Assembly: GCF_035083965.1 (NCBI RefSeq)
Contig: NC_089722.1
Location: 19,771,142 to 19,835,141, forward strand
Direction: 5' to 3'
DNA: 64,000 bases
From: Branchiostoma lanceolatum
Lineage: Eukaryota > Chordata > Leptocardii > Amphioxiformes > Branchiostomatidae
Shown here: in pieces, positions 53,901 to 63,570 of the stretch
How positions within the stretch are numbered: the first letter of the stretch is position 1
How the letters are laid out: the number at the start of each line of letters is the position of its first letter
Position numbers and translations under genes: made by a program
Notes under the pieces: model-generated
Seen by the model: the letters and a program-made list of their open reading frames with translations, nothing else
Told to the model about the DNA's origin: nothing
The model's database searches: none

Positions 53901-56641
53901 CTTTTTCGTTTATGCCATAGACATATCCATGCAGAATTTCAGGTCTTTTGGTATTGCTCCAGGGTGCAGGAGCCAAAATATACATCTTGGGTCTGAAAAT
54001 GGCAAACAATCCCAAAATGAGTAATTTCTAGTGATGTATTCCAAAAATGTGAATAGAGTCCTGTAGGCACAATTCATACTCACCCCTATAACAAATTTTA
54101 GGTCAATTTGTTACAATACCAGGGCACAGGAGCCCAAAATATACATTTTTGGTCTGAAAATGGTCAACAATATTAATGTCATACAATTGATTCAGGGCAG
54201 AATTTGAGATGCCTCCATATCTATACTTGTTTGAATTATATTCAGGTACATGTGTGCCAAATTTTATGCTTTTAGACAAATTTGCACAATTTTTCAGCTA
54301 GCAGATGTACGAATTCGGCCGGTTTGCACATGTTTTATAGTTCAGTGTGACGTTATGTCCTCTATGCTTGTCTTCTTCATGTTGGACATATACCCCGTGT
54401 TTATTTCTAGTTCACACAGGTTTTATAGAGTTCAGTGTGACGTTATGTAAAGAGGGGTACCACAAGGAAGTATCCTGGGTCCATTCTAATTATTTCCTCT
54501 ATGCATATGTTCTCTACTTCATATTGGACATTCCCTGGTGTTTATTTCTAGTCCACACAGGTTTTCATGATCGAGTTAAGTGTGACATTATGTCCTCTAT
54601 GTGTTCTCTTCTTCATGTTGGACATTCCCTGTGTTTATTTCTAGTCCACACAGGTTTCCATGATAGAGTTAAGTGTGACATTATGTCCTCTATGTGTTCT
54701 CTTCTTCATGTTGGACATTCCCTGGTGTCTATTTCTAGTCCACACAGGTTTTCATGATCGAGTTAAGTGTGACATTATGTCCTCTATGTGTTCTCTTCTT
54801 CATGTTGGACATTCCCTGTGTTTATTTCTAGTCCACACAGGTTTCCATGATAGAGTTAAGTGTGACATTATGTCCTCTATGTGTTCTCTTCTTCATGTTG
54901 GACATTCCCTGTGTTTATTTCTAGTCAACACAGGTTTCCATGATAGAGTTAAGTGTGACGTTATGTCCTCTATGTGTTCTCTTCTTCATATTGGACATTC
55001 CCTGTGTTCATTTCTAGTCCACACGGGCTGGGCTAAGCGGTACTGGGACGGCGGTCAGCTGGCCTACATGGGGTCGACGAACGAGTCCGGTCTGAGCTTC
55101 CCTGGTCTGGACCCGGCGGCCGCGCGCTGGCTCGCCGACAACCGCGGCATGCACGCCGTGGGGATAGACACTTGTTCTGTGGACTCCGCTAAAACAGAGG
55201 TGAGGTCACTGTTTCCACTTCTGTTAACCCTTAAAGGACGGGATAAAATTTCACGTGCATACAGGAATCGTAACTAAAAGTTTCGGGTCTCAGATGCTCC
55301 CAGCTAGGAACTACTATTGTTTCGGGGTTGTTAGGTGCTTAATATTAATGCTAGATAGGTAAAACTATACATTTTTTCGAAAGCTGAGAACCTGCAGAAT
55401 ATGAAATAACAAGAAAAATACTGTATCTGGTTTGTAAGTAGTGATACTGCACAAAAAGTACAGAAAAAATTTCTTCGTGAGGTCTCGAAAAATATTTGAA
55501 ATATATATGACATCACCCACAAAGTCTAGAATCACTTTAAGCCCCCCTCTCACTGGACCGGCGGCACTCAACAAATTTCATCGACAAAAAAATTATTTCT
55601 TTAAAAACATTTTGTTGTCTTTTTGGTCATACTTGTACGTTTTGAATGATATTACCATTATAAAGTCAAGGGTACCGGTAATACAAATCCAGTTTAGGAC
55701 GCAGCGACGCCGCCAGCATGCCGCGGGTCCAGTGAGAGGGGGCCTTTAGGAGCAAAGATTGCACAGAATGGATCTGAACTGCACAGAAGGTCGTGTCTCA
55801 GCGTCTAGAACAAAACATTGGTCTTTGCAAGCAATCTTTTACAATGTTTTATTTTGCTTCCGATGTCAATGTCGGTGCGATACTGTAAACTTCTATAACA
55901 CTCTTTGATTGATAGCAATGCAGTGTGCTTCTGTGCAAACGTAATTAAGTCCAGCGACATAGCTAAAAAATTGTGCAAATTTGTCTAAAAGCGCCAAAAT
56001 TGGCACACATACTACTACTGAATGTATTCTAAAGAAGTATAGATATGGAGGCAGCTCAAATTCTGTCCAATTTTATGACATTTTGGGCCATCTGAAACTT
56101 ATGCCAGCAGAACTGTAAGCACGTATTGGCATACATCACGTAGAAATTACTCATTTTGGGATTTTTGCCATTTGCAGACCAAAAATGTATATTTTAACTC
56201 CTGTACCTGCCTGGTATAATACCAAATGACCTGAAATCTGGCATGGATATGTCTATGACATCAACAAACAACAATATATTTCCATTTTTGGCACACATCA
56301 CTTAAAAGATATCTAGTTTGGGATTTTTTGGTGCTTTTTCCATACCAAAATTTCTGTATCATTGTCTACTTGTTTTGATCAAGGCCAAGGGGAGTCACAC
56401 AACCCTGTTTGCTTTGAACATCCCCTTCCTGGAGAACGTCGCAAACCTGGACCAGCTTCCCGCCACCGGCTCCACCATCTTCGCCCTCCCCATCAAGATC
56501 GGCGGCGGGAGCGGAGCCCCGGCCAGGATCATCGCCATCATTAATGGGGACACCAGCGCAGCCGCATCAGGACCTAGGCAGGGGCTTATTGGGATTGGCG
56601 TTCTAGCTTTGGTGGCAATTTTAGCTTTTAACGTCATTTAA
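50969..56641 (+). CDS. Secreted/GPI-anchored cyclase-family (kynurenine formamidase-like) metal hydrolase, 6 exons, 289 aa
   Basis: Exons 50969-50998, 51870-52006, 52340-52449, 53663-53815, 55018-55199, 56384-56641; 870 nt, phases 0, 2, 1, 1, 0. Start MRGFHALTAW joins VICSCMHYSLG, giving a short signal-peptide-like N-terminus. IVDLTHTL opens the cyclase fold (Pfam PF04199). HSGTHVDAPAHM carries the family metal site HxGTHxDxPxH. Later come VVVDLWEK, TGWAKRYW, GLDPAAARWLADN, VGIDTCSVDSAKT, HTTLFALNIPFLENVANLDQ and LPIKIGGGSGAPARIIAI. The end is a small-residue site (GDTSAAASGP) plus a hydrophobic tail (LIGIGVLALVAILAFNVI), as in GPI-anchor signals, so the product is probably on the outer cell surface. 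Relatives hydrolyse N-formylkynurenine or isatin; the substrate here is not known. Exon 5 is flanked by long inverted repeats and preceded by a seven-fold repeated splice acceptor. Confidence 0.9.
51516..51610. repeat. 22-bp tandem repeat, four units plus a partial
   Basis: Unit GGACCACTAGTGGGTCAATATT, written here as GGACCACTAGTGGG plus TCAATATT. It contains the palindrome CCACTAGTGG, which is lost in unit 2 (ACAACAAGTGG). In intron 1 of the cyclase gene. Confidence 0.93.
52751..52909. mobile_element. MITE, ACTGTAAATGCAG family, in cyclase intron 3
   Basis: ACTGTAAATGCAGATATG then TTCGCGGTGGTTTTATTTTC at the left; CCACCGCGAACATTTCTC then ATTTACAGTA at the right, with a second internal pair. 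The best preserved copy of this family in the window. Confidence 0.8.
53015..53149. repeat. Perfect 59-bp inverted repeat with 5-bp loop
   Basis: GAATGAATGAATGAATGAAT, continuing through ACAAAAAGTTGAGTAACG to AAGAAAGAAT (53015-53073), loop GAATT, then the exact complement from 53079, extended by further ATTC repeats to 53149. In cyclase intron 3. Confidence 0.9.
53861..54303. repeat. Left arm of an inverted repeat flanking cyclase exon 5
   Basis: The arm in intron 4 runs from AGATATTTCTAAGTGATG through ACATATCCATGCAGAATTTC, CCCAAAATGAGTAATTTCT and GCCTCCATATCTATACTT to GACAAATTTGCACAATTTTT. It is the inverse of 55963-56312. It contains an extra internal near-duplicate unit (the AAAATATACAT...GGTCTGAAAATGG block occurs twice). 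Confidence 0.85.
54401..55017 (+). repeat. Seven-fold repeated 3' splice site before cyclase exon 5
   Basis: TTTATTTCTAG followed by TCCACACAGG (or a one-base variant) recurs with AG ending at 54410, 54551, 54644, 54738, 54831, 54924 and 55017. The last six are 93-94 bp apart; the last one is the acceptor of exon 5. Each unit also carries TGTGACATTATGTCCTCTAT and TCTTCTTCATGTTGGACATT. Confidence 0.93.
54451..54489 (+). pseudogene. Reverse-transcriptase motif fragment inside the intron 4 repeat
   Basis: In the frame beginning at 54451 the DNA reads RGVPQGSILGPF and then a stop. GVPQGSILGP is the strongly conserved motif of non-LTR reverse transcriptases. Only this short piece is recognisable; it sits inside the longer first unit of the splice-acceptor array. 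Confidence 0.6.
55963..56312. repeat. Right arm of the inverted repeat flanking cyclase exon 5
   Basis: Located in intron 5, ending about 70 bp before exon 6. Its complement follows 53861-54303 block by block (AAGTGATG, ATAGACATATCCATGCC, CCCAAAATGAGTAATTTCTA, GAGCTGCCTCCATATCTATA, AGACAAATTTGCACAATTTT), with one internal segment missing. Confidence 0.85.
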
Positions 56642-57608
56642 AAGCTAATTGTGGTAAAAGCATGAAACTTAGCATAAATGTTCTATACAACAATAGAAAC
56701 AATTCAAGGGGTGGAGCCGTTAGAAACCAGCTGTTACATGGCAACTTTTGCCAGGCAACTTTTTTGCTTGGCAACGAGTGCTTTAGAGAGCCAGCGTCTG
56801 CATTGTTGCCTTATTAAGACTCCAGGACCAAATGACACAGAATCGTTGTTATTTTTGTAACCAAGACTTATCTCTTAAGACGTGAGAATTATAAATCTGT
56901 TTTATTCCTTTTTTCTGCAATTGTCTTATAAAGAATGTACATTTGCTGTTTTTGTACCATGACGGTAGTCCATGTGATTGTATGAGTACTTTAAGTGTTT
57001 TCTAGTGTACTATCGGTGGCAACTCTAGTTTTCTTCGAATTCGTCGGCTGAAACGTGTTTTGGGGCAATTTTGTTGTGAACTCACCGAGCTATATATAAC
57101 AGGTACTTAGCTTTCTGCAGACAATACTTTACGTTTCAAACATATGTGGTCGTGAATGTTGGAGAGTTCGCCGAACAACATGTTTGCTCTTTTGCTTCAA
57201 TCTTCAGATCGCTTCTGCCTTCATCGGTTTGTCAGCCAGGCATTTATTTGTTACTTTGTTTAACACTTAGCCGAGTAACATTTACAGCATCGATTAGAGT
57301 AAAAAAAATAAATAAATAAATAAATAAATACAGGCAAATGACTTTGTTTGGATGCGCTTTATTTGTCCTCGATGAATATGGTCATGACCGGTACCCTAAG
57401 TGGTCGACAACAGGTGATGCACGATTTTAGATAAAGCCTTTATACAAAACAATGAAATAGGTGTGCATCCAGCGACACAACAGAATAAACTCGTGAAGAC
57501 GTAGTAACAAGTTAACGTTACATGGAAGCATCATGCACATGACGTATTTCATATGTAGTTCGACACTGCGCATTTCTCTTTTTTTTCTAAATCGCACGAT
57601 AGCTAGTA

Positions 57609-58701
57609 ACGTTGGGTAACATAAATTCGGGATTTTTCCGATAATGGTTGACTGAAGTCAATCTAGCAGAACAATAAACCATCCTTTTTTTCTATTATTC
57701 TGTCACTATCATGGACTATCTTTGCACTATTCATATATATGGTAGATTTTGTCTCTAGTCGTGCTGACACCATAATATTTCAACTTGAAACTACCGTCCG
57801 CCGCACGCACAATGACGGTGCTGTCGGCCAGGGGTGAACATTAATTCGGGAGAGAAGATTCGTCTTGAATATCTTACAGCTAATTACATTTCATACAGCA
57901 GCTATTCGTTCCATCCTTGGCTTGAGGAGAGTGCTATGGATATAGACGTGTCCAAGTAAAAAAAATACACGAAAAAACGGCCGTACCGCACACATCAGGC
58001 CTCCGGGAACAACCCGTGTGTTGAGTCGGTATAGAACGCTACTCAAAGTTCACCCCCACCGTCATAGAAATTCGTACATTATTCATCGGGGCGTTAGCTG
58101 GATGCCGTAGAAATGGAAATACTACTATGTCCATGTGTTTCTGCTTGTGCTAAGAGCAAATTTTGAGGAAAATATCGCCATCAGTCCACTATCACACACA
58201 ACATTTGGACAAAAAAGTGTTCCTCGCAAACGTTTGTCGTATGCCGAATAGCAGGATTCTGGGTAACGAATATGGCGGCGGGAAAATTCACCGTAGTGCC
58301 GTAGCCATTGGTTGTAGCAACAAAGAGGCGTTTTGATGATTAATCACACTTAGAGTCCAGTTGTAGGTTAGCAAAAGAGATTCTGATAAGTTGTCTTGTA
58401 AATAATTGTGTTGAGCAGGAAGCGAATGTGACATTTGTCTTATAAACCAGCGAACAACTATGTGGTATAGTTCTCCCACGAAGCCCTCAGACTGTGACAA
58501 TAAGGGACGGAGAGTTTTTGACGTAGCCAACTTCTAATGCATGGTTATCGAAGCTTTTCAGACAGTGTTCTGAATACGTTAGTCTGTCAAGTTTGCATTT
58601 CTAGCGGTATTTCTGATGTTGCATCTAGCACATATCCCTAAATGCCCCGTTTTCGAAAAATCCCGAATTTAAGTACCCCGCGAATTTATGTTACCCAACG
58701 T
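57609..58701. mobile_element. 1.1-kb element bounded by inverted ACGTTGGGTAACATAAATTC ends
   Basis: Left end ACGTTGGGTAACATAAATTC then GGGATTTTT; the right end, complemented, reads ACGTTGGGTAACATAAATTC then GCGGGG, and further in AATTCGGGATTTTT. No ORF with recognisable domains; no clear target duplication (flanks GTA / CAC). Confidence 0.6.
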
Positions 58702-60351
58702 CACATACATCTTTTAAATTTAAAGCTGTAACTTAGGTCAAATATTTATGGTTATACATGTGTATACACTATCGATGGTGATTTGAGGTTTGAAACTCTC
58801 ACAAATCCAAACCCCTTTGCGAGCATTTCACTATTTCCCAATCCCGAAAAAAAACGGAATTTGGCAATTTGACCACGTGATTTTGTAACAGAAGAAAAGA
58901 CGTCGAAGTTTGGTCGAACCCTTTGAGTGACGATCAATTTACAATGGCCATTCCAGACTGCTGTGGACAACAGTCAAATATGACACAGATTTATAAGCTG
59001 CTTGTTCGTAATAAATACATTGAAAGACATAAAACTTCTGCTGCTGCTCTCAACTGGTACTTCTTAAACTGTTTGATTAGCGGTATCTTAGGGCTTCTGT
59101 CCACGCAAAAGTGTGAAACGATGACATCTATTGGTAATATGGGAAGAGTCCCGAATACATTGTCATAACTCTGACGGTATTGAAGCGCCGCCTAGTAACA
59201 GGAGATGGCTAAGCAACAGCTTACGAACAAGAAACCACACACCGTATTGAAGCGAACCCTAGTGATGAGTCATGGAACCTCAGTCAAGCAACGTCTGATG
59301 TAGAGCAATCGACTAGATTTGATACGGAGTGTATATAGAATGTAATGCAATCGACGATAGAGATCATATCTCTTGGATGGGTCTATTCATATTATTCATC
59401 AAAGAACGGACTGATATCATGTTACATTTATGTTATAGTATTTGTTGTCGTTCATCTTACATCCGTTGTGGGGCGCTATTTACAGAACAATATGAAATTC
59501 AATGTCGTAACCAATTACAGATTCTACTGTATGTAGTTTTGTGTGTACACAGTATTTGGAGTTCCAATCTTGCTCTCTAGTGACAGCCTTTGGGTAGCAC
59601 TCTTAAGCAAGGTCTTTTCTATCATTTAACTTGGTATATTACTAGACGTAATAATCTCTTCAATATTTTGCTAAATCAGATATATAGGGTTTAACTCTGT
59701 TGGGTAAGTACCAAAAAATGATATATAAAATACCTGTTACTTTTATGCTCCAAAGAGAATAATGGAACGAGGCATTCTTTATTCCTTGCAACATATCAGC
59801 ATTTTTATTTTAACAGCCAACAAATGAACAGATATGTTCACAATACATTAAACACACTGTGTGTCTATTGTCTAATATACAAAGGCTTAAGCTCCTTCGA
59901 CAGTCTTCACTGTCAAGGAAAATAAATATGTTCACAACAAAGTCATGGCAAGTCTATTTGTACTGAATGGCGTCATAGCAGTATTGTTACTTTTTTTTCC
60001 ACAGATATTTTGTAAATCGTTTAACTTTTCCACACAGTGTTTCATGATTGTACTAGCCTGAAATACAAATCTATAACAAAATAATATTCACTTCAAGGAT
60101 TTACAGCCAAGCTGGTTTGCAATTGATACTTACCCTTTCCAATCAATTATAGATCTATATATAGTGCAATTTCACAATTTCTAGCAAAATGGTAATTCAG
60201 ATACACCTTACTTGGTCCACTATGAAGTGGACAATCAGGAACAGCATTCTTTTTTAACCTTCGTTAGTAATCTTAATTCCTAAATTCGTCAGTCTGAATC
60301 ATTCCTAGGAGACTATTACAATGTATGCACCTCAGGCATAGTCAGTAACTT
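58702..60351. other. Intergenic, no gene recognised
   Basis: AT-rich sequence. Two loosely related GTATTGAAGCG...CCTAGTnA blocks at about 59178 and 59243 suggest a small duplication. Open frames at 58923-59168 and 59329-59580 are short and unsupported. Confidence 0.4.
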
Positions 60352-60535
60352 ACTGTAAATGCAGAAATGTTCACGGAGGTTTTATGTTCGCGGTTAAAAC
60401 CACCGCAAAAAGCCGTTCCATTGTGTGACTGTAGCGCTCAACTATTGTTTCAAACGCGTAATCAAAACCACTGCGAACACTTCATTCTCTCCTTTCTGCG
60501 AACTTAAATCCCCGCGAACATTTCTACATTTACAG
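60352..60535. mobile_element. MITE, ACTGTAAATGCAGAAATG family
   Basis: ACTGTAAATGCAGAAATG then TTCACGGAGGTTTTATGTTC; right end CCCCGCGAACATTTCTAC then ATTTACAG. Full-length copy. Confidence 0.75.
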
Positions 60536-61068
60536 AAGTTCTCTCATAGAATTTCAAGTGGGAAAACAAGCAAAATGTTAATCCTTGCAATGCTATCAAA
60601 GTAGGACTGGTGTATCCAGCACCAGGCACTTTCTGTCCAAATGCAACTGGTTTGAGGAAGAAATTTTCTTTATTCTCTTGAGTTTTCCACATTTTTCAGA
60701 TTTCAGCTTCATTTCAAAACATACCATCATTTTGTCTCTTAATTTTATGTCAACTCTCGTATTTCTACCCGAAGACTGCCACATTTATAAGATAAAACAT
60801 GAATTTGAAGAGATCTACTTATTTAGTATCAGTAATGCGAGAGGTATGCACACTTCAGATATCCAGGTGTTCAAGACATCCTTGTGAAGCCCTCGACAAC
60901 ACCGTTTTCTAATGTGGCAGTCTTAGAGTACCCGGAAGGATTATGTCAGAGCTATTTTAACTGTTACAACTTTTTTTCTTAATCATCTGCAAGCACTGGC
61001 TATAATCTTGTTGTTCACACTTTGATAATCCATCTTGAAATATTTCTACAAACATTGCTAAGTATGGC

Positions 61069-61243
61069 CCGATTTACACACAAGTTTCCGGAGTCAACTC
61101 GGGGCTGTGTGTGAGGAGCTTTGGGCTGCTCAAGTGGAGTTTTCCTACCAGAATACGCTACTTGAGAGACCTAGGGTTCTCTTTGCACAGTCCTGAGTCA
61201 ACTCCAAGTTGACTCAAAAATGTGTGAGTAAACCCAGCCTATA
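61069..61243. mobile_element. MITE, CGATTTACACACAAG family (second copy)
   Basis: Same block order as 10855-11028: CCCGATTTACACACAAGTTT, CTCGGGGCTGTGTGTGAGGA, CTAGGGTTCTCTTTGCACAG, and a counter-oriented TGTGTGAGTAAACCCAGCC at the right. Confidence 0.7.
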
Positions 61244-61294
61244 TTGCACAAACAAAGCAAGCAGCCTCACTCAAAGGTGGTCTCGCCACCAAGG

Positions 61295-61557
61295 AATTTA
61301 GCCTCCTTTGCAGATTTCCTGGAACGGCGGTGTATATATTGGGGGGGGGGGGGGGGGGGGTAGGGGGGGGGATGGTGACGTGAATTCTTACACGGGCCAA
61401 GGTTCTCTAATGCCAGCTCTGGGACTTTCGCCTAGAGGGAGTTATGTCGCCGAGGGACATTCACCTTTCCATACGTATGTGTAAGAAATCGCGTATCCCC
61501 CTTCCCAATATATGCGCCACCATTCCAGGAAGTCTGCAAACGAGGCTACAAGGAATT
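61295..61557. mobile_element. MITE with ~55-bp arms and a long poly-G run
   Basis: AAGGAATTTAGCCTCCTTTG, CAGATTTCCTGGAACGGCGG and TATATATTGGG at the left are mirrored by CCCAATATATGCGCCACCAT, TCCAGGAAGTCTGCAAACGA and GGCTACAAGGAATTC at the right. A run of about 20 G, then TA and nine more G, sits at 61341-61370. Confidence 0.7.
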
Positions 61558-62489
61558 CACAAATCCTTGAATAAGTACAAGACATAGTACTAGTAATACT
61601 GTTAGACTGAGGGTGCTAACTAAGCTTCACAACATACACTGGCAATCTGGAATCATATTCAATACTATACTGAGTCACAAATATCCATAACAATTTTGTT
61701 TTATATGCAGGGAATGATCTAAAATCTTCCATAAGAATTCAAGAAACTCCAAAAAAAACATTTCTATGAAGGAAATGTACAGCACAAACATGTACCATTG
61801 TACAATAAATAAAACATCAAAATATTTATAGGGCCAAATACCACTAAGCATGAGAAGTACTATCAAACATTAACAACAAAATTTAACAAAATTTTTACTT
61901 GAGATATTTTCATGAGGTAACTCTGAGTAAGAAGTTAAGCCTGTATACCTGAAAATATCCTCTTAACAAGACATTTTACAAAAAGTCGTAATTTTGGCAA
62001 CAACTCCCACAATTCTGATGGAAATATGATATTAGAATGACTGTTTATTATGCTTTATGGTGTCAACAAACCAACATTTGTAACGATTTTTAGTGGTCAA
62101 TAAGGGAGAAGTATCCTACCTTAAGACGTAGGCTTAATCATTTGAAATTTGTATGTTTTCATTGAGCAACATTTGTTTGTTGAAGAATGAATTTTCCAAG
62201 TACTTCATAAGAGTAAGTTTCCAAAAGCTCAAACACAAGTAAGTTAATCATTTCAGTTTGACAAGGTTTGATTCAGTTCAGTAAGTTAACCTCTCACCAC
62301 ACCTGCCTTCTGCCTCTCTCATTACTCTGTTGACCAATCAGATGTGAGTACAGCTTAACAAGGTCTACTTTACATCCCAGTGAGCAAGACATGTGAGAGG
62401 TTTGGGCTCAGCGGGCCAATTAGCAATGAAAGCTTTTTGCTGACTTGACTTTCTGGGCGCCTGAGTATGATGACATTTAACTGTAAAAT

Positions 62490-62715
62490 ACTGTAAATTC
62501 ATTTACTTTTGCAGGGACTTAATTTTGCAGTAGAAGGGGAAAGGAGGTTTCCGCAGTGTTTTAAGTTTGCAGTGATGTTTTATGTTTCAATTGTTTGTGG
62601 TTGAAACAATTCTGCAGTATACAGTTAGTAGTAGATTAGAAATTATTCGCGGTGTCGTGAATCTGTGGCAGGGAGGTTACCGCAAAAATAAAACCACCGC
62701 AAATATTTCAAGATG
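62490..62715. mobile_element. MITE, ACTGTAAAT family, diverged
   Basis: ACTGTAAATTCATTTACTTT and TTTGCAGGGACTTAATTTTG; counter arms CCGCAAAAATAAAACCACCG and CAAATATTTCAAGATG. Confidence 0.5.
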
Positions 62716-63419
62716 AACATGTACTCATGCTGCCATGCACGTTATGCAACTCGCACTGTTTGGGGGTCAAACCTGTAGCGCACTGAAGTAGTCGTTTGGC
62801 ACCCAAATCCCTATTGGTTACAGAGTTAGGCAGCAGGGAGAAGGTTAAGGAAAAGTACATTATGAAGCCAAATTCTTCTGAAACGAACATTTAAGTGGCA
62901 AACAGCATTATCTGCAAGATTGTCTTTCAATAGTGAGTGAATTCGATTCCATCCAACCAGTCATTTTGATTCGTAACATTTTAGCAGCTTTTCATTTCAT
63001 CAAAATGAGAACTGTGTTTCAACAAGTCTTGCTGAAGATTTTTGAACGTAAACCTAAGTTGACATTTTGATGAATCGGATGGAATTCACCTAACAAGACA
63101 CCTGTGTTCTTGCTCACACACAAATACTAATTGCTTACATAAGATGTTTTTTCCACGTTAAATTGCCTCTGTTGGTCAAAGGTCAGACCAATTAAGCTAC
63201 GGTGTGCCCTCAAGGGTTTTGTAAAACCGCATGATGTAAATAAATATGACTGTTCCCTTGAAGGTTACTATTGAATGAAAAACATGCTGGTTTTCTAAGC
63301 TGTGAAAGTTGTATACATGTAAGGAGGTTGAAAAGCTCAGTCTAATAGGCACAGCAGAAGTCCAGGAAATAAAAGACGGACGCCTAAGACAGACGGAAAA
63401 TGACAAGAAAAAAGTCTTA

Positions 63420-63570
63420 CATCGGATGAAGTTAGACATCCGGTCTCCAGGTAATAAGATACAGATTCTGAAAGTATAACAGTTACTCAAGCAACTGGAT
63501 AGATTTTGGAAACAGTTAACTGAACCTTAAAGTTTCCAGAATCTATCCAGTTGCTTCATGCAGTAACTGT
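63420..63570. repeat. Short palindromic repeat (CTCAAGCAACTGGAT family), longest copy
   Basis: CAGGTAATAAGATACAGATTC, then ACAGTTACTCAAGCAACTGG and AGATTTTGGAAAC, mirrored by GTTTCCAGAATCTATCCAGT and TGCTTCATGCAGTAACTGT. Same family as 10073 and 25150. Confidence 0.6.

Noticed and set aside
54347-55277. Long plus-strand frames LVHTGFHD... through the acceptor array
   Set aside because: They follow the 93-bp repeats; the true coding part is only exon 5 in its own frame.
58923-59580. Short open frames in the right-hand intergenic region
   Set aside because: Under 85 codons, no motif, no exon-like borders.
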